Origin: Cauispirillum nitrogeniifigens
GTDB taxonomy: Bacteria; Pseudomonadota; Alphaproteobacteria; Rhodospirillales; Rhodospirillaceae
Reading direction: 5' to 3'
Assembly (NCBI RefSeq): GCF_049800675.1
Contig: NZ_JBLOOT010000010.1
Span: forward strand, 1 to 64,000
Length of the DNA stretch: 64,000 nt
Shown: positions 17,504 through 28,747 of the stretch, one piece after another
Position numbering within the stretch: position 1 is the stretch's first letter
Layout of the letters: every line of letters begins with the position of its first letter
Notes under the pieces: model-generated
Databases searched by the model: none
Told to the model about the DNA's origin: nothing
Seen by the model: only the letters and a program-made list of their open reading frames with translations
Made by a program: the position numbers and the translations under genes

Positions 17504-17902
17504 TTAGAACACCTTGCAGAGAACCTCGCCGCCCACATTGGCCTGGCGAGCTTCATGATCGCTCATCACGCCACGCGGCGTGGAGAGGATCGAGATACCC
17601 AGGCCGTTGTAGACTTTCGGCAGGTCCTTGATCTTGGAATAGATGCGGCGGCCCGGCGTGGAGACGCGAGAGATCTCCTTAATCACCGGCAGGCCCTCGT
17701 GGTACTTCAGCTCGATGCGGAACTCATCGACGCCCGGACGCACGTTGTAGCGCTCGTAGCCGCGGATGTAGCCCTCACGGACCAGAACCTCAAGGAGGCT
17801 GGCTCGCATGCTGGACGCCGGCGAAACCACCGACTGCTTGCGGGCGCGCTGGCCGTTGCGGATGCGGGTGATCATATCACCCAAGGGATCGGTCATGGTC
17901 AT
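17504..17902 (-). CDS. rpsH: 30S ribosomal protein S8
   Basis: 132 residues starting MTMTDPLGDMITRIRNGQ and ending in the S8 signature LSTPRGVMSDHEARQANVGGEVLCKVF. S8 binds the central domain of 16S rRNA early in assembly; in enterobacteria it also represses the spc operon by binding its mRNA near rplE. I did not identify the matching mRNA fold here. It is 12 bases after rpsN. Confidence 0.97.
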   Translation of the reverse strand: MTMTDPLGDMITRIRNGQRARKQSVVSPASSMRASLLEVLVREGYIRGYERYNVRPGVDEFRIELKYHEGLPVIKEISRVSTPGRRIYSKIKDLPKVYNGLGISILSTPRGVMSDHEARQANVGGEVLCKVF

Positions 17903-17914
17903 GTCTGCTCTCCC

Positions 17915-18220
17915 TTACCAGCTCGACTTGACCATGCCGGGGATCTGGCCCCGCGAAGCGAGGTCGCGCAGCATCACGCGGCCCAGCTTGAACTTCCGGT
18001 ACACACCGCGCGGACGGCCAGAGACCTCGCAACGGTTGCGGTAGCGGATGCGGGAAGAATTCCTCGGCATTTCGGCCAGCTTCAGGACAGCCTGAAAACG
18101 CTCCTCCGGCGAGGTGCTCTGGTCCTTGATGATCGCCTTCATGGCGGCGCGGCGGTTCGCATACTGCTTGATCATGCGAGCCCGCTTCTTGTTGCGCTCG
18201 ACGGCGCTGGTCTTAGCCAT
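17915..18220 (-). CDS. rpsN: 30S ribosomal protein S14 (zinc-free form)
   Basis: 101 residues starting MAKTSAVERNKKRARMIKQY and ending RGQIPGMVKSSW, with RNRCEVSGRPRGVYRKFKLGR. The CxxC zinc pairs of the short S14 form are absent, so this is the longer zinc-independent type normal in proteobacteria. It lies between rplE (22 bases) and rpsH (12 bases). Confidence 0.97.
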   Translation of the reverse strand: MAKTSAVERNKKRARMIKQYANRRAAMKAIIKDQSTSPEERFQAVLKLAEMPRNSSRIRYRNRCEVSGRPRGVYRKFKLGRVMLRDLASRGQIPGMVKSSW

Positions 18221-18242
18221 CTCTATCGCTCTCCCATGCGCC

Positions 18243-18788
18243 TCAGGACTTCACGAACGGCATTTCGAACGCTTCGAGGAGCGCGCGCGCCTCTTCGTCC
18301 GTCTTGGCCGTCGTGCAGATGGTGATGTCCATACCGCGGACCTTGTCCACCTGGTCGTAGTTGATCTCGGGGAACACGATCTGTTCCTTGAGGCCCATGT
18401 TGTAGTTACCGCGGCCGTCGAAGGCCTTGCCGTTCACGCCGCGGAAGTCACGCACGCGCGGCAGCGCGATGGTGACCAGGCGGTCGAGAAATTCGTACAT
18501 GCGGTCGCGACGCAGGGTGACCTTGGTGCCGACGACCATGTCCTCGCGCAGCTTGAAGCCGGCGATCGACTTCTTGGCGCGGGTCACCACCGGCTTCTGG
18601 CCGGAGATGGCGGTCAGATCGGTAACGGCGCCCTCGATCTTCTTCTTGTCCTGGGCAGCCTCACCAACACCCATGTTGATGACGATCTTTTCGAGCCGCG
18701 GAACTTCCAGAATGTTGGCATAGCCGAACTTTTCCTGGAGAGCCTTGCGGATCTGGTTGTCGTACTGTTCACGAAGCCGTGCAGCCAT
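18243..18788 (-). CDS. rplE: 50S ribosomal protein L5
   Basis: 181 residues from the ATG at 18786-18788 (MAARLREQYDNQIRKAL). An in-frame start 15 bases upstream would add five unlikely residues. Family marks are EVPRLEKIVINMGVGEA and RDFRGVNGKAFDGRGNYNMGLKEQIVFPEI. L5 binds 5S rRNA and forms the central protuberance and bridge to S13. It is 11 bases downstream of rplX. Confidence 0.97.
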   Translation of the reverse strand: MAARLREQYDNQIRKALQEKFGYANILEVPRLEKIVINMGVGEAAQDKKKIEGAVTDLTAISGQKPVVTRAKKSIAGFKLREDMVVGTKVTLRRDRMYEFLDRLVTIALPRVRDFRGVNGKAFDGRGNYNMGLKEQIVFPEINYDQVDKVRGMDITICTTAKTDEEARALLEAFEMPFVKS

Positions 18789-18799
18789 CGTCTCCGTCC

Positions 18800-19114
18800 T
18801 CACTTGTCCAGGATCTCGCCGGACCGCTTGGCGACTCGCACCTTGCGGCCATCCTCAAGAACCTTGAAGCCGACGCGGGTCGGCTTGCCGTCCTTGGGGT
18901 CGATGTGGGCGACGTTGGAGACGTCCAGGGAGGCCTCCTTCTCGATGATCCCACCCTGGGCCATCGCCGTGGCGCGCTGGTGGCGCTTCACGACATTGAT
19001 GCCCTGGACGACGACACGGCTTTCCTGCGGAAGGGCTTTCAGGACCTGGCCCGACTTGCCCTTGTCCTTGCCGGTGAGCACGACGACGGTGTCACCTTTG
19101 CGGATCTTCTGCAT
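18800..19114 (-). CDS. rplX: 50S ribosomal protein L24
   Basis: 104 residues with a KOW motif (KIRKGDTVVVLTGKDKGKSGQV) and INVVKRHQ, as in L24, an assembly-initiating protein of the large subunit. The first codons read GTG ATG. I take the ATG at 19112-19114, which overlaps the rplN stop by one base; GTG at 19117 is possible and would add one Met. Coupled translation with rplN is likely. Confidence 0.96.
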   Translation of the reverse strand: MQKIRKGDTVVVLTGKDKGKSGQVLKALPQESRVVVQGINVVKRHQRATAMAQGGIIEKEASLDVSNVAHIDPKDGKPTRVGFKVLEDGRKVRVAKRSGEILDK

Positions 19115-19482
19115 CACAGCACCTCCGGCGCGAGCGAAATGATCTTCATGAATCGCTTCGCGCGCAGCTCGCGGACGACCGGACCGAAGATACGGGTGCC
19201 GATCGGTTCACCCTGCTTGTTGATCAGCACCGCCGCGTTGCGGTCGAAGCGGATGATGGACCCGTCGGGGCGGCGCACAGGGAAGGCGGTACGCACGATG
19301 ACGGCCCGGTGAACGTCGCCCTTCTTGACGCGACCCCGCGGGATCGCCTCCTTGATGGACACGACGATGATGTCACCGACGCCGGCGGTCTTGCGCTTCG
19401 ATCCGCCCAGAACCTTGATGCACTGCACCCGGCGCGCGCCGCTGTTGTCGGCGACGTCCAGGTTGGTTTGCATCTGAATCAT
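19114..19482 (-). CDS. rplN: 50S ribosomal protein L14
   Basis: 122 residues starting MIQMQTNLDVADNSGARRVQ, the L14 signature, with RGDVHRAVIVRT-type and FDRNAAVLINKQGEPIGTRIFGPV segments. L14 sits at the subunit interface beside L19. It is 52 bases after rpsQ, in the usual spc order, and overlaps rplX by one base. Confidence 0.97.
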   Translation of the reverse strand: MIQMQTNLDVADNSGARRVQCIKVLGGSKRKTAGVGDIIVVSIKEAIPRGRVKKGDVHRAVIVRTAFPVRRPDGSIIRFDRNAAVLINKQGEPIGTRIFGPVVRELRAKRFMKIISLAPEVL

Positions 19483-19534
19483 GGCACCAAATCCTTAAAT
19501 CGTAAGGAATGAGGGAGATGGGTCAGGAAAAGGC

Positions 19535-19771
19535 CTACGCCTCTTCCTGCACCAGTTCCCAGCTCTTGCGCTTGCTGACCGGACGGCATTCGCGGATGCG
19601 AACGACGTCGCCGATCTTGCACACGTTGGTCTCGTCATGCGCGGCGTACTTCTTGGAACGCCGGATGAACTTCTTGTAGAGCGGGTGCATGAAGCGACGT
19701 TCGACTTTGACCACGATGGTCTTGTCGCCCTTGTCGCTCACCACCACGCCCTGAAGGATACGCTTGGGCAT
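19535..19771 (-). CDS. rpsQ: 30S ribosomal protein S17
   Basis: 78 residues with the S17 pattern LQGVVVSDKGDKTIVVKVERRFMHPLY and VRIRECRPVSKRKSWELV. S17 is a primary 16S rRNA-binding protein of the 5' domain. It follows rpmC by 33 bases as the last gene of the S10 block. Confidence 0.97.
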   Translation of the reverse strand: MPKRILQGVVVSDKGDKTIVVKVERRFMHPLYKKFIRRSKKYAAHDETNVCKIGDVVRIRECRPVSKRKSWELVQEEA

Positions 19772-19804
19772 TCTCGTCTCTCCTCGACGCGAAGGGCGCG
19801 GATA

Positions 19805-20008
19805 TTACTGCGCCTTGGCGCGTTCGTGAAGGACAGTTTTGATCCGCGCGATGTCCTTCCGGATCTGGCCGACCCGGGCGGTGTTTTCCAGCTGCCCGGA
19901 GGCGCGCTGGAAGCGCAGATTGAACTGTTCCTTCTTCAGGTCGACCAGGCTCTCCTTGAGCTGATCGACCGACTTCCCGCGGAGATCTGCGACGTTGGTC
20001 ATTCTCAA
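19805..20008 (-). CDS. rpmC: 50S ribosomal protein L29
   Basis: 67 residues, two helices, with DLKKEQFNLRFQRASGQLENTARV, the L29 signature. L29 lies at the exit tunnel near L23 and is part of the docking site for chaperones and targeting factors. Its ATG overlaps the rplP stop (ATGA), so translation is probably coupled. Confidence 0.97.
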   Translation of the reverse strand: MRMTNVADLRGKSVDQLKESLVDLKKEQFNLRFQRASGQLENTARVGQIRKDIARIKTVLHERAKAQ

Positions 20009-20424
20009 ACCTCCCCAGCCAGGCGGGCAACGAACTTGGTCTTGATGGGCAGCTTGGCCGCCGCCAGTTCGAAGGCGCGGCGAGCGATGGGCTCGGGCAC
20101 GCCGTCGATCTCGAACATGATGCGGCCCGGCTTGATCTTGGCCACCCAGTACTCGGGCGAGCCCTTACCGGAACCCATGCGCACCTCGGCGGGCTTACGC
20201 GAGACCGGCACATCCGGGAAGATGCGGATCCACACGCGCCCCTGGCGCTTCATGTGACGGGTCATGGTGCGGCGGGCGGCCTCGATCTGGCGCGCGGTGA
20301 CGCGCTCCGGCTCGAGGGCCTTGAGGCCGTACTGACCGAAATTGAGCGAAAAACCGCCCTTGGCGTTGCCGCTGATGCGGCCCTTATGGGCCTTGCGGAA
20401 CTTCGTACGTTTCGGCGAAAGCAT
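20005..20424 (-). CDS. rplP: 50S ribosomal protein L16
   Basis: 139 residues starting MLSPKRTKFRKAHKGRISG, with GFGQYGLKALEPERVTARQIEAARR-like sequence (here NFGQYGLKALEPERVTARQ) and MGSGKGSPEYWVAKIKPGRIMFEI. L16 contacts the A-site tRNA and is a late assembly factor. It follows rpsC by 33 bases and overlaps rpmC by four. Confidence 0.97.
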   Translation of the reverse strand: MLSPKRTKFRKAHKGRISGNAKGGFSLNFGQYGLKALEPERVTARQIEAARRTMTRHMKRQGRVWIRIFPDVPVSRKPAEVRMGSGKGSPEYWVAKIKPGRIMFEIDGVPEPIARRAFELAAAKLPIKTKFVARLAGEV

Positions 20425-20457
20425 CTCTACGTCCTTTCGTCGGTCCCAGCCCCCGCC

Positions 20458-21135
20458 TTAGCGGGTGCCGACCTGCTCCTGGGCGCGCTTGTCCTGGGCC
20501 ATGGGATCATGCTCCAGGATCTCGCCCTTGAAGACCCACACCTTGACACCGCAGGTGCCATACGTGGTCCTGGCGGTGGCTTCACCGTAGTCCACATCGG
20601 CACGCAGGGTGTGCAGCGGCACGCGGCCCTCGCGGTACCACTCGGTGCGCGCGATCTCGGCACCACCCAGACGGCCACCGCAGTTGATGCGGATGCCCTG
20701 GGCGCCCAGACGCATGGCGTTCTGCACCGCGCGCTTCATGGCGCGGCGGAAAGCGACGCGGCGCTCGAGCTGCGAGGCGATGTTCTCGGCCACCAGCTGG
20801 GCGTCGAGTTCCGGCTTGCGGATCTCGACGATGTTCAGGTGCACTTCCGAACCCGTCATCTTCGACAGTTCACGGCGCAGGACTTCGATGTCCTGGCCCT
20901 TCTTGCCGATCACCACGCCCGGACGGGCGGTGTGAATGGTGATGCGGGCCTTCTTGGCCGGACGCTCGATGACGATCTTCGACAGACCCGCCTGCTGGAG
21001 GCGCTTCTTGAGGTACTTGCGCAGGCGCAGATCCTCGTGAAGCAGGCCGGCGTACTCCTTGTCGGCGTACCAGCGGCTGTCCCAGGTGCGGTTGATGCCG
21101 AGGCGCAGACCGATCGGATTTACTTTCTGACCCAT
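20458..21135 (-). CDS. rpsC: 30S ribosomal protein S3
   Basis: 225 residues starting MGQKVNPIGLRLGINRTWDS. A KH domain (about 38-105, with GVVIGKKGQDIEVLRRELSKM) and the C-terminal S3 domain (RRVAFRRAMKRAVQNAMRLGAQGIRI) are present. S3 forms part of the mRNA entry tunnel and helicase centre. The start overlaps the rplV stop by one base. Confidence 0.97.
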   Translation of the reverse strand: MGQKVNPIGLRLGINRTWDSRWYADKEYAGLLHEDLRLRKYLKKRLQQAGLSKIVIERPAKKARITIHTARPGVVIGKKGQDIEVLRRELSKMTGSEVHLNIVEIRKPELDAQLVAENIASQLERRVAFRRAMKRAVQNAMRLGAQGIRINCGGRLGGAEIARTEWYREGRVPLHTLRADVDYGEATARTTYGTCGVKVWVFKGEILEHDPMAQDKRAQEQVGTR

Positions 21136-21515
21136 TATTCAGTCTCCTCGCGCTCACGCACCACGATCGTCAGGTTGCTGAACGGCTTCTCGATCCGTCC
21201 GACCCGGCCGCGGGCGCGGGGACGCCAGCGCTTCATCACCATCGACTTGCCGACGTAGGCTTCGGCCACGTAGAGCCGGTCGACGTCGAGCTGATGGTTG
21301 TTTTCGGCATTGGCGATCGCCGACTGCAGCACCTTGCGCACATCGTTGGAGATGCGACGGGTGTTGAAGGTCAGCTCGGCCAGGGCCTTCTCGGCGGCCA
21401 TGCCCCGAATCGAGGCGGCGACCAGGTTCAGCTTGCGGGGGCTGGTACGGAGATTGGCGGCAAAGGCGCGCGCCTCATTGTCCGGCAGCCGCCGCGGAGC
21501 AGCAGTCTTACCCAT
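21135..21515 (-). CDS. rplV: 50S ribosomal protein L22
   Basis: 126 residues with SPRKLNLVAASIRGMAAEKALAEL and a C-terminal RWRPRARGRVGRIEKPFSNLTIVV segment. The beta-hairpin of L22 lines the exit tunnel and contributes to macrolide sensitivity. It lies three bases after rpsS and overlaps rpsC by one base. Confidence 0.97.
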   Translation of the reverse strand: MGKTAAPRRLPDNEARAFAANLRTSPRKLNLVAASIRGMAAEKALAELTFNTRRISNDVRKVLQSAIANAENNHQLDVDRLYVAEAYVGKSMVMKRWRPRARGRVGRIEKPFSNLTIVVREREETE

Positions 21516-21518
21516 CGC

Positions 21519-21797
21519 TTATTTCCTCTTCGCCTTCTTGTCGGCGGCGTGGCCGTAATAGGTACGGGTGGGCGAGAATTCGCCGAACTTATGACCGATC
21601 ATGTTCTCGGTCACCAGGACGGGAACGAACTTCTGCCCGTTGTAGACGCCGAACGTCAGACCGACGAACTGCGGCAGGATGGTCGAACGGCGGGACCAGG
21701 TCTTGATGACCTCGTTGCGGCCGGACGACCGGGTCGCCTCGGCCTTCTTGAGCAGGTAACCGTCGACGAACGGGCCTTTCCAAACACTGCGAGCCAC
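21519..21797 (-). CDS. rpsS: 30S ribosomal protein S19
   Basis: 92 residues starting with GTG (VARSVWKGPFVDGYLLKKAE), then KTWSRRSTILPQFVGLTFGVYNGQKF and GHKFGEFSPTRTYYGHAADKKAKRK. S19 is in the head of the small subunit near S13. The frame stays open upstream into rplB, but the family sequence begins at the GTG, which lies 11 bases after the rplB stop. Confidence 0.96.
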   Translation of the reverse strand: MARSVWKGPFVDGYLLKKAEATRSSGRNEVIKTWSRRSTILPQFVGLTFGVYNGQKFVPVLVTENMIGHKFGEFSPTRTYYGHAADKKAKRK

Positions 21798-21808
21798 GGC
21801 CGTTCCCC

Positions 21809-22648
21809 TTACTTCTTCTTCGCCAGATGACGCGACCGCATGATCAGGCTGTCGGTCTTCTTGTTGCTGCGGGTGCGCTTGCCCTTGGTGGGCTTGCCCC
21901 ACGGGGTCACCGGATGACGGCCACCGGAGGTGCGACCCTCACCACCACCATGCGGGTGGTCGATGGGGTTCATCACCACGCCGCGGACGTGCGGGCGACG
22001 ACCCTTCCAGCGGGAGCGGCCGGCCTTGCCCAGGTTGACGTTCTGGTTGTCCGGGTTGGACACCGCGCCGACCGTGGCCATGCACTCGCCGCGCACCAGG
22101 CGCAGCTCGCCGGACGACAGACGAAGCTGGGCGTAGCCGGCGTCCTTGCCGATCAGCTGCGCGTAGCAGCCGGCCGAACGGGCCATCTGGCCACCCTTGC
22201 CGGCCTTCAGCTCGACGTTGTGAACGATGGTGCCGACCGGCATGTTCTTCAGCGGCATGGCGTTGCCGGGCTTGATGTCGGCCCGGTCATCGGCCACCAC
22301 CTGATCGCCGACCTTCAGACGCTGCGGGGCCAGGATGTAGGCCACCTCGCCGTCCTCGTACTTGATCAGGGCGATGAACGCGGTGCGGTTGGGGTCGTAC
22401 TCCAGGCGCTCGACGGTGGCGGTGACGCCCATCTTGCCGTTGCGCTTGAAGTCGACCAGGCGGTAACGGCGCTTGGCGCCGCCGCCACGCCACCACACGG
22501 TGATGCGGCCGGTGTTGTTGCGGCCACCGGACTTGGTCAGGCCTTCGGTCAGGTGCTTGACCGGCTTGCCCTTCCACAGGTCCGAGCGGTCGACCAGGAC
22601 CAGGGAACGCTGGCCCGGAGTCGTCGGATTGTAGTTCTTCAGAGCCAT
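21809..22648 (-). CDS. rplB: 50S ribosomal protein L2
   Basis: 279 residues with LTEGLTKSGGRNNTGRITVWWRGGG, AGAGARAQLIGKD-type segment (CYAQLIGKDAGYAQLRL), and the C-terminal RGVVMNPIDHPHGGGEGRTSGGRHPVTPWG that holds the conserved histidine near the peptidyl transferase region. L2 is needed for subunit association and catalysis. It is four bases after rplW in the S10 operon. Confidence 0.97.
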   Translation of the reverse strand: MALKNYNPTTPGQRSLVLVDRSDLWKGKPVKHLTEGLTKSGGRNNTGRITVWWRGGGAKRRYRLVDFKRNGKMGVTATVERLEYDPNRTAFIALIKYEDGEVAYILAPQRLKVGDQVVADDRADIKPGNAMPLKNMPVGTIVHNVELKAGKGGQMARSAGCYAQLIGKDAGYAQLRLSSGELRLVRGECMATVGAVSNPDNQNVNLGKAGRSRWKGRRPHVRGVVMNPIDHPHGGGEGRTSGGRHPVTPWGKPTKGKRTRSNKKTDSLIMRSRHLAKKK

Positions 22649-22652
22649 GGCG

Positions 22653-22967
22653 TCAGATTCCCGTCGTCACGTCGATCGACTGGCCCTCGGCCAGGGTCAC
22701 GATCGCCTTCTTGGTGTCCGAGCGGCGGCCGATGGTGCCACGGAAGCGCTTCACCTTGCCCTTCTGGCGCAGGGTGTTCACCGCAGTCACCTGGACGCCG
22801 AAGATGCCTTCCACAGCCGCCTTGATTTCCGGCTTGGAGGCGGTCAGCGGCACCTTGAAGGTCACCTGCCCGAACTCGGAGCCCATGGTCGCCTTTTCGG
22901 TGATCACCGGAGCCGAGATGATGTCGTACATGCGCTCGCGCGAGAGCTTCACAGAGGTCTTGCTCAT
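22653..22967 (-). CDS. rplW: 50S ribosomal protein L23
   Basis: 104 residues with YDIISAPVITEKATMGSEFGQVTFKV and VTAVNTLRQKGKVKRFRGTIGRRSDTKKAIVTL. L23 is the main docking site at the exit tunnel for trigger factor and SRP. It starts in an ATGA overlap with rplD. Confidence 0.97.
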   Translation of the reverse strand: MSKTSVKLSRERMYDIISAPVITEKATMGSEFGQVTFKVPLTASKPEIKAAVEGIFGVQVTAVNTLRQKGKVKRFRGTIGRRSDTKKAIVTLAEGQSIDVTTGI

Positions 22968-23581
22968 TTCAGGCGCTCCTCCAGCTTCTCGACGGCGGCC
23001 TTGGTCAGGACCAGGGTGTCACGACGCAGGATGTCGTAGACGTTCGCGCCCTGGGCCGGCAGGACATCCACGTTGGGGATGTTGCGGGCGGCGCGGGCGA
23101 AGGTCTCCTGGATCTCCGGACCGTCGATGATCAGCGCGCGGCCCCAGTTCAGGGCCTTGAGCTGCGCGGCCAGAGCCTTGGTCTTGCCGTCGCAGGCGGC
23201 GGCGTCCAGAACGACCAGCTGGCCGGCCTTGACCTTGGCCGACAGGGCGTTCTTCAGGCCGAGCGCGCGGACCTTCTTCGGCAGGTCGTGGGCGTGCGAC
23301 CGCACCACCGGCCCGAAGATGGTCGCACCGCCGCGGAACTGGGCGGAGCGCATGGAGCCCTGACGGGCACGACCGGTGCCCTTCTGCTTGTACGGCTTCT
23401 TGGTGGTCCCGGAGATCTCCGAGATCCCCTTGGTCTTGTGCGTGCCGGCCTGGCGCTTGGCGAGCTGCCAGCGCACCACGCGCTGCAGCAGGTCCGCGCG
23501 CGGGTCGAGCCCGAAGACGGAATCGTCGAGTTCGATGGAGCCGGCCGCCTGATTGTCGAGCGTGATGACGTCACACTTCAT
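22964..23581 (-). CDS. rplD: 50S ribosomal protein L4
   Basis: 205 residues with the loop segment GISEISGTTKKPYKQKGTGRARQGSMRSAQFRGG, which reaches into the exit tunnel, and PNVDVLPAQGANVYDILRRDTLVLTKAA at the end. In enterobacteria L4 also represses the S10 operon by acting on its leader; that leader structure was not identified here. It follows rplC by six bases. Confidence 0.97.
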   Translation of the reverse strand: MKCDVITLDNQAAGSIELDDSVFGLDPRADLLQRVVRWQLAKRQAGTHKTKGISEISGTTKKPYKQKGTGRARQGSMRSAQFRGGATIFGPVVRSHAHDLPKKVRALGLKNALSAKVKAGQLVVLDAAACDGKTKALAAQLKALNWGRALIIDGPEIQETFARAARNIPNVDVLPAQGANVYDILRRDTLVLTKAAVEKLEERLK

Positions 23582-23587
23582 GGCGGC

Positions 23588-24364
23588 TTATTCCTTGCTC
23601 TCGGCTTCGGCGCCATCGGCGCCGGCCTGGGTGGCCGGGGCGTCGGCTTCCGGGGCGCTGGCCTCGGGTGCCTTATCCTCAACGGCAGCGGACGACTTCA
23701 GGGCGGCCGGAGTCGGCAGAGCCTCATGATGCAGCCGCTTCACGGCATCGCGCACGAGCACGAAGCCGTTGCTGGCGCCGGGGACGGCGCCCTTGACCAG
23801 GATCAGGCCACGGTCTTCGTCGGTGGAGACCACGAACAGATTCTGGATGGTCACGCGCTCGGCACCGAGGTGACCGGCCATCTTCTTGCCCTTGAACACC
23901 TTGCCGGGGTCCTGGCACTGACCGGTGGAGCCGTGCGAACGGTGGGACACGGACACGCCGTGGCTGGCTTCCAGGCCGCGGAAGTTGTGGCGCTTCATGC
24001 CACCGGCGAAGCCCTTACCGATCGAGGTGCCGGTGACGTCGACGTACTGGCCGGCGACGAAGTGGGCGGCCGAGAACTCGGCGCCAACGTCGACCAGACA
24101 GTCCTCACTCACGCGGAACTCAACCAGCTTGCGCTTGGGCTCGACCTTCGCCTTGGCGAAGTGGCCGCGCATGGCCTTCGACACGTTCTTGACCTTGGCC
24201 TTGCCGTAGCCCAGCTGCAAGGCGGTGTAACCGTCCTTGTCCTGGGTACGCTGGGCGACCACCTGCACGGTGTCGACCTTGAGCACGGTCACCGGGATGT
24301 GCTCACCCTCCGGGGTGAACACCCGGGTCATGCCCACCTTCTGAGCAATAAGACCGGAGCGCAT
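23588..24364 (-). CDS. rplC: 50S ribosomal protein L3 with acidic C-terminal tail
   Basis: 258 residues, longer than the usual 205-215. The core (1 to about 220) is standard, starting MRSGLIAQKVGMTRVFTPEGE and including SHGVSVSHRSHGSTGQCQDPGKVFKGKKMAGHLG, the methylated-glutamine region that reaches the peptidyl transferase centre. The last ~38 residues are rich in Ala, Glu and Asp with no basic residues until the end, and are probably disordered. Related tails occur in other alphaproteobacteria. It lies 106 bases after rpsJ. Confidence 0.96.
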   Translation of the reverse strand: MRSGLIAQKVGMTRVFTPEGEHIPVTVLKVDTVQVVAQRTQDKDGYTALQLGYGKAKVKNVSKAMRGHFAKAKVEPKRKLVEFRVSEDCLVDVGAEFSAAHFVAGQYVDVTGTSIGKGFAGGMKRHNFRGLEASHGVSVSHRSHGSTGQCQDPGKVFKGKKMAGHLGAERVTIQNLFVVSTDEDRGLILVKGAVPGASNGFVLVRDAVKRLHHEALPTPAALKSSAAVEDKAPEASAPEADAPATQAGADGAEAESKE

Positions 24365-24470
24365 TATATCGTTCCTTTGTTTTTGTCACGCCCGTCGGGG
24401 ACTGACTGGGGCTCAAGGCCCCGCCCCGCAGGCGCGTCGACGGTCTGTGGATGTGCTAGGACGCGCTCAA

Positions 24471-24779
24471 TCAGAGCTTGATCTGGACGTCGACGCCGGC
24501 GGCCAGGTCGAGCTTCATGAGCGCATCGACGGTCTGCGGAGTCGGATCGACGATGTCGAGGACCCGCTTATGGGTACGGATTTCGAACTGTTCACGCGAC
24601 TTCTTGTCGATGTGCGGCGACCGGTTGACGGTGAACTTCTCGATGCGGGTCGGCAGCGGAATCGGGCCGCGCACCTGGGCACCCGTGCGCTTGGCCGTGT
24701 TCACGATCTCGAGGGTGCTCTGATCCAGCACGCGATGGTCAAACGCCTTCAGGCGAATGCGGATGTTCTGGCTTTCCAT
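24471..24779 (-). CDS. rpsJ: 30S ribosomal protein S10 / NusE
   Basis: 102 residues starting MESQNIRIRLKAFDHRVLDQ, with GPIPLPTRIEKFTVNRSPHIDKKSREQFEIRTHKR. S10 is a 30S head protein and, as NusE, joins NusB and NusG in transcription antitermination. The ATG at 24777-24779 fits the family; a start nine bases further upstream is possible. It is the first ribosomal gene of the S10 block, 132 bases after tuf. Confidence 0.97.
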   Translation of the reverse strand: MESQNIRIRLKAFDHRVLDQSTLEIVNTAKRTGAQVRGPIPLPTRIEKFTVNRSPHIDKKSREQFEIRTHKRVLDIVDPTPQTVDALMKLDLAAGVDVQIKL

Positions 24780-24816
24780 TAGGACCAACCCGTTTTCTTA
24801 CGTTTGGGTGACGCTG

Positions 24817-24870
24817 GGCGCCCGGGAAGCGGGGGTTATATCCCACCGGAACCCGGGCGCCTAGCTTTTT
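24817..24870 (+). terminator. Inverted repeat with T-run between tuf and rpsJ (plus-strand orientation)
   Basis: GGCGCCCGGG at 24817-24826 pairs with CCCGGGCGCC at 24852-24861 across a 25-base loop. On the plus strand it is followed by TAGC and TTTTT (24866-24870), the layout of an intrinsic terminator acting against antisense transcription. Both flanking genes run on the minus strand, where no T-run follows, so in the sense RNA it would be a stem-loop in the tuf-rpsJ spacer. Function is uncertain; the repeat itself is exact. Confidence 0.5.
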
Positions 24871-24911
24871 CTGTCCAACAGCGAAGGAAACTCGGAAACC
24901 GAGGTTTTCGC

Positions 24912-26102
<1,191 letters not shown>

Positions 26103-26136
26103 TCCAAAATTCTCCGTTCGCTAGAACCGCTCTGCC

Positions 26137-28215
<2,079 letters not shown>

Positions 28216-28255
28216 GGCGTACTCTTCGCGTCTGGGCGTTTGAACGGTGGTGTGA

Positions 28256-28726
28256 CTACCAGCGGTAATGCGAGAACGCCTTGTTGGCGTCCGCCATGCG
28301 GTGCGTGTCTTCACGCTTCTTGACCGCGCCGCCGCGATTGTTGGCGGCGTCCAGCAGCTCGCCGGACAGACGGTCGATCATCGTGGTCTCAGACCGCTTG
28401 CGGGCATTGTCGACCAGCCAGCGGAAGGCCAGGGCCTGGCGCCGCTCGGTCCGGACTTCCACCGGAACCTGGTAGGTCGCGCCGCCGACACGGCGGGAAC
28501 GCACTTCGACGGCCGGCTTCACATTGTCGACGGCGTCATGGAACATCTTCAGCGGGTCACCGCCGGCCTTGGCGCCGATCTTGTCGAGCGCGCCATAGAC
28601 GATCATCTCCGCCGTGCCCTTCTTGCCGTCGAGCATGATGGAGTTGATGAACTTCGCCAGCACCTGATCGCCAAACTTGGCGTCGGGCAGGACCTCGCGT
28701 TTCTCCGCACGGTGGCGACGAGACAT
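28256..28726 (-). CDS. rpsG: 30S ribosomal protein S7
   Basis: 156 residues starting MSRRHRAEKREVLPDAKFGD, with KPAVEVRSRRVGGATYQVPVEV and KREDTHRMADANKAFSHYRW at the end. S7 nucleates assembly of the 3' domain of 16S rRNA and in enterobacteria is the str-operon autoregulator. It lies 21 bases after rpsL. Confidence 0.98.
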   Translation of the reverse strand: MSRRHRAEKREVLPDAKFGDQVLAKFINSIMLDGKKGTAEMIVYGALDKIGAKAGGDPLKMFHDAVDNVKPAVEVRSRRVGGATYQVPVEVRTERRQALAFRWLVDNARKRSETTMIDRLSGELLDAANNRGGAVKKREDTHRMADANKAFSHYRW

Positions 28727-28747
28727 GGTCGTGTTTCCCTATAAAAC

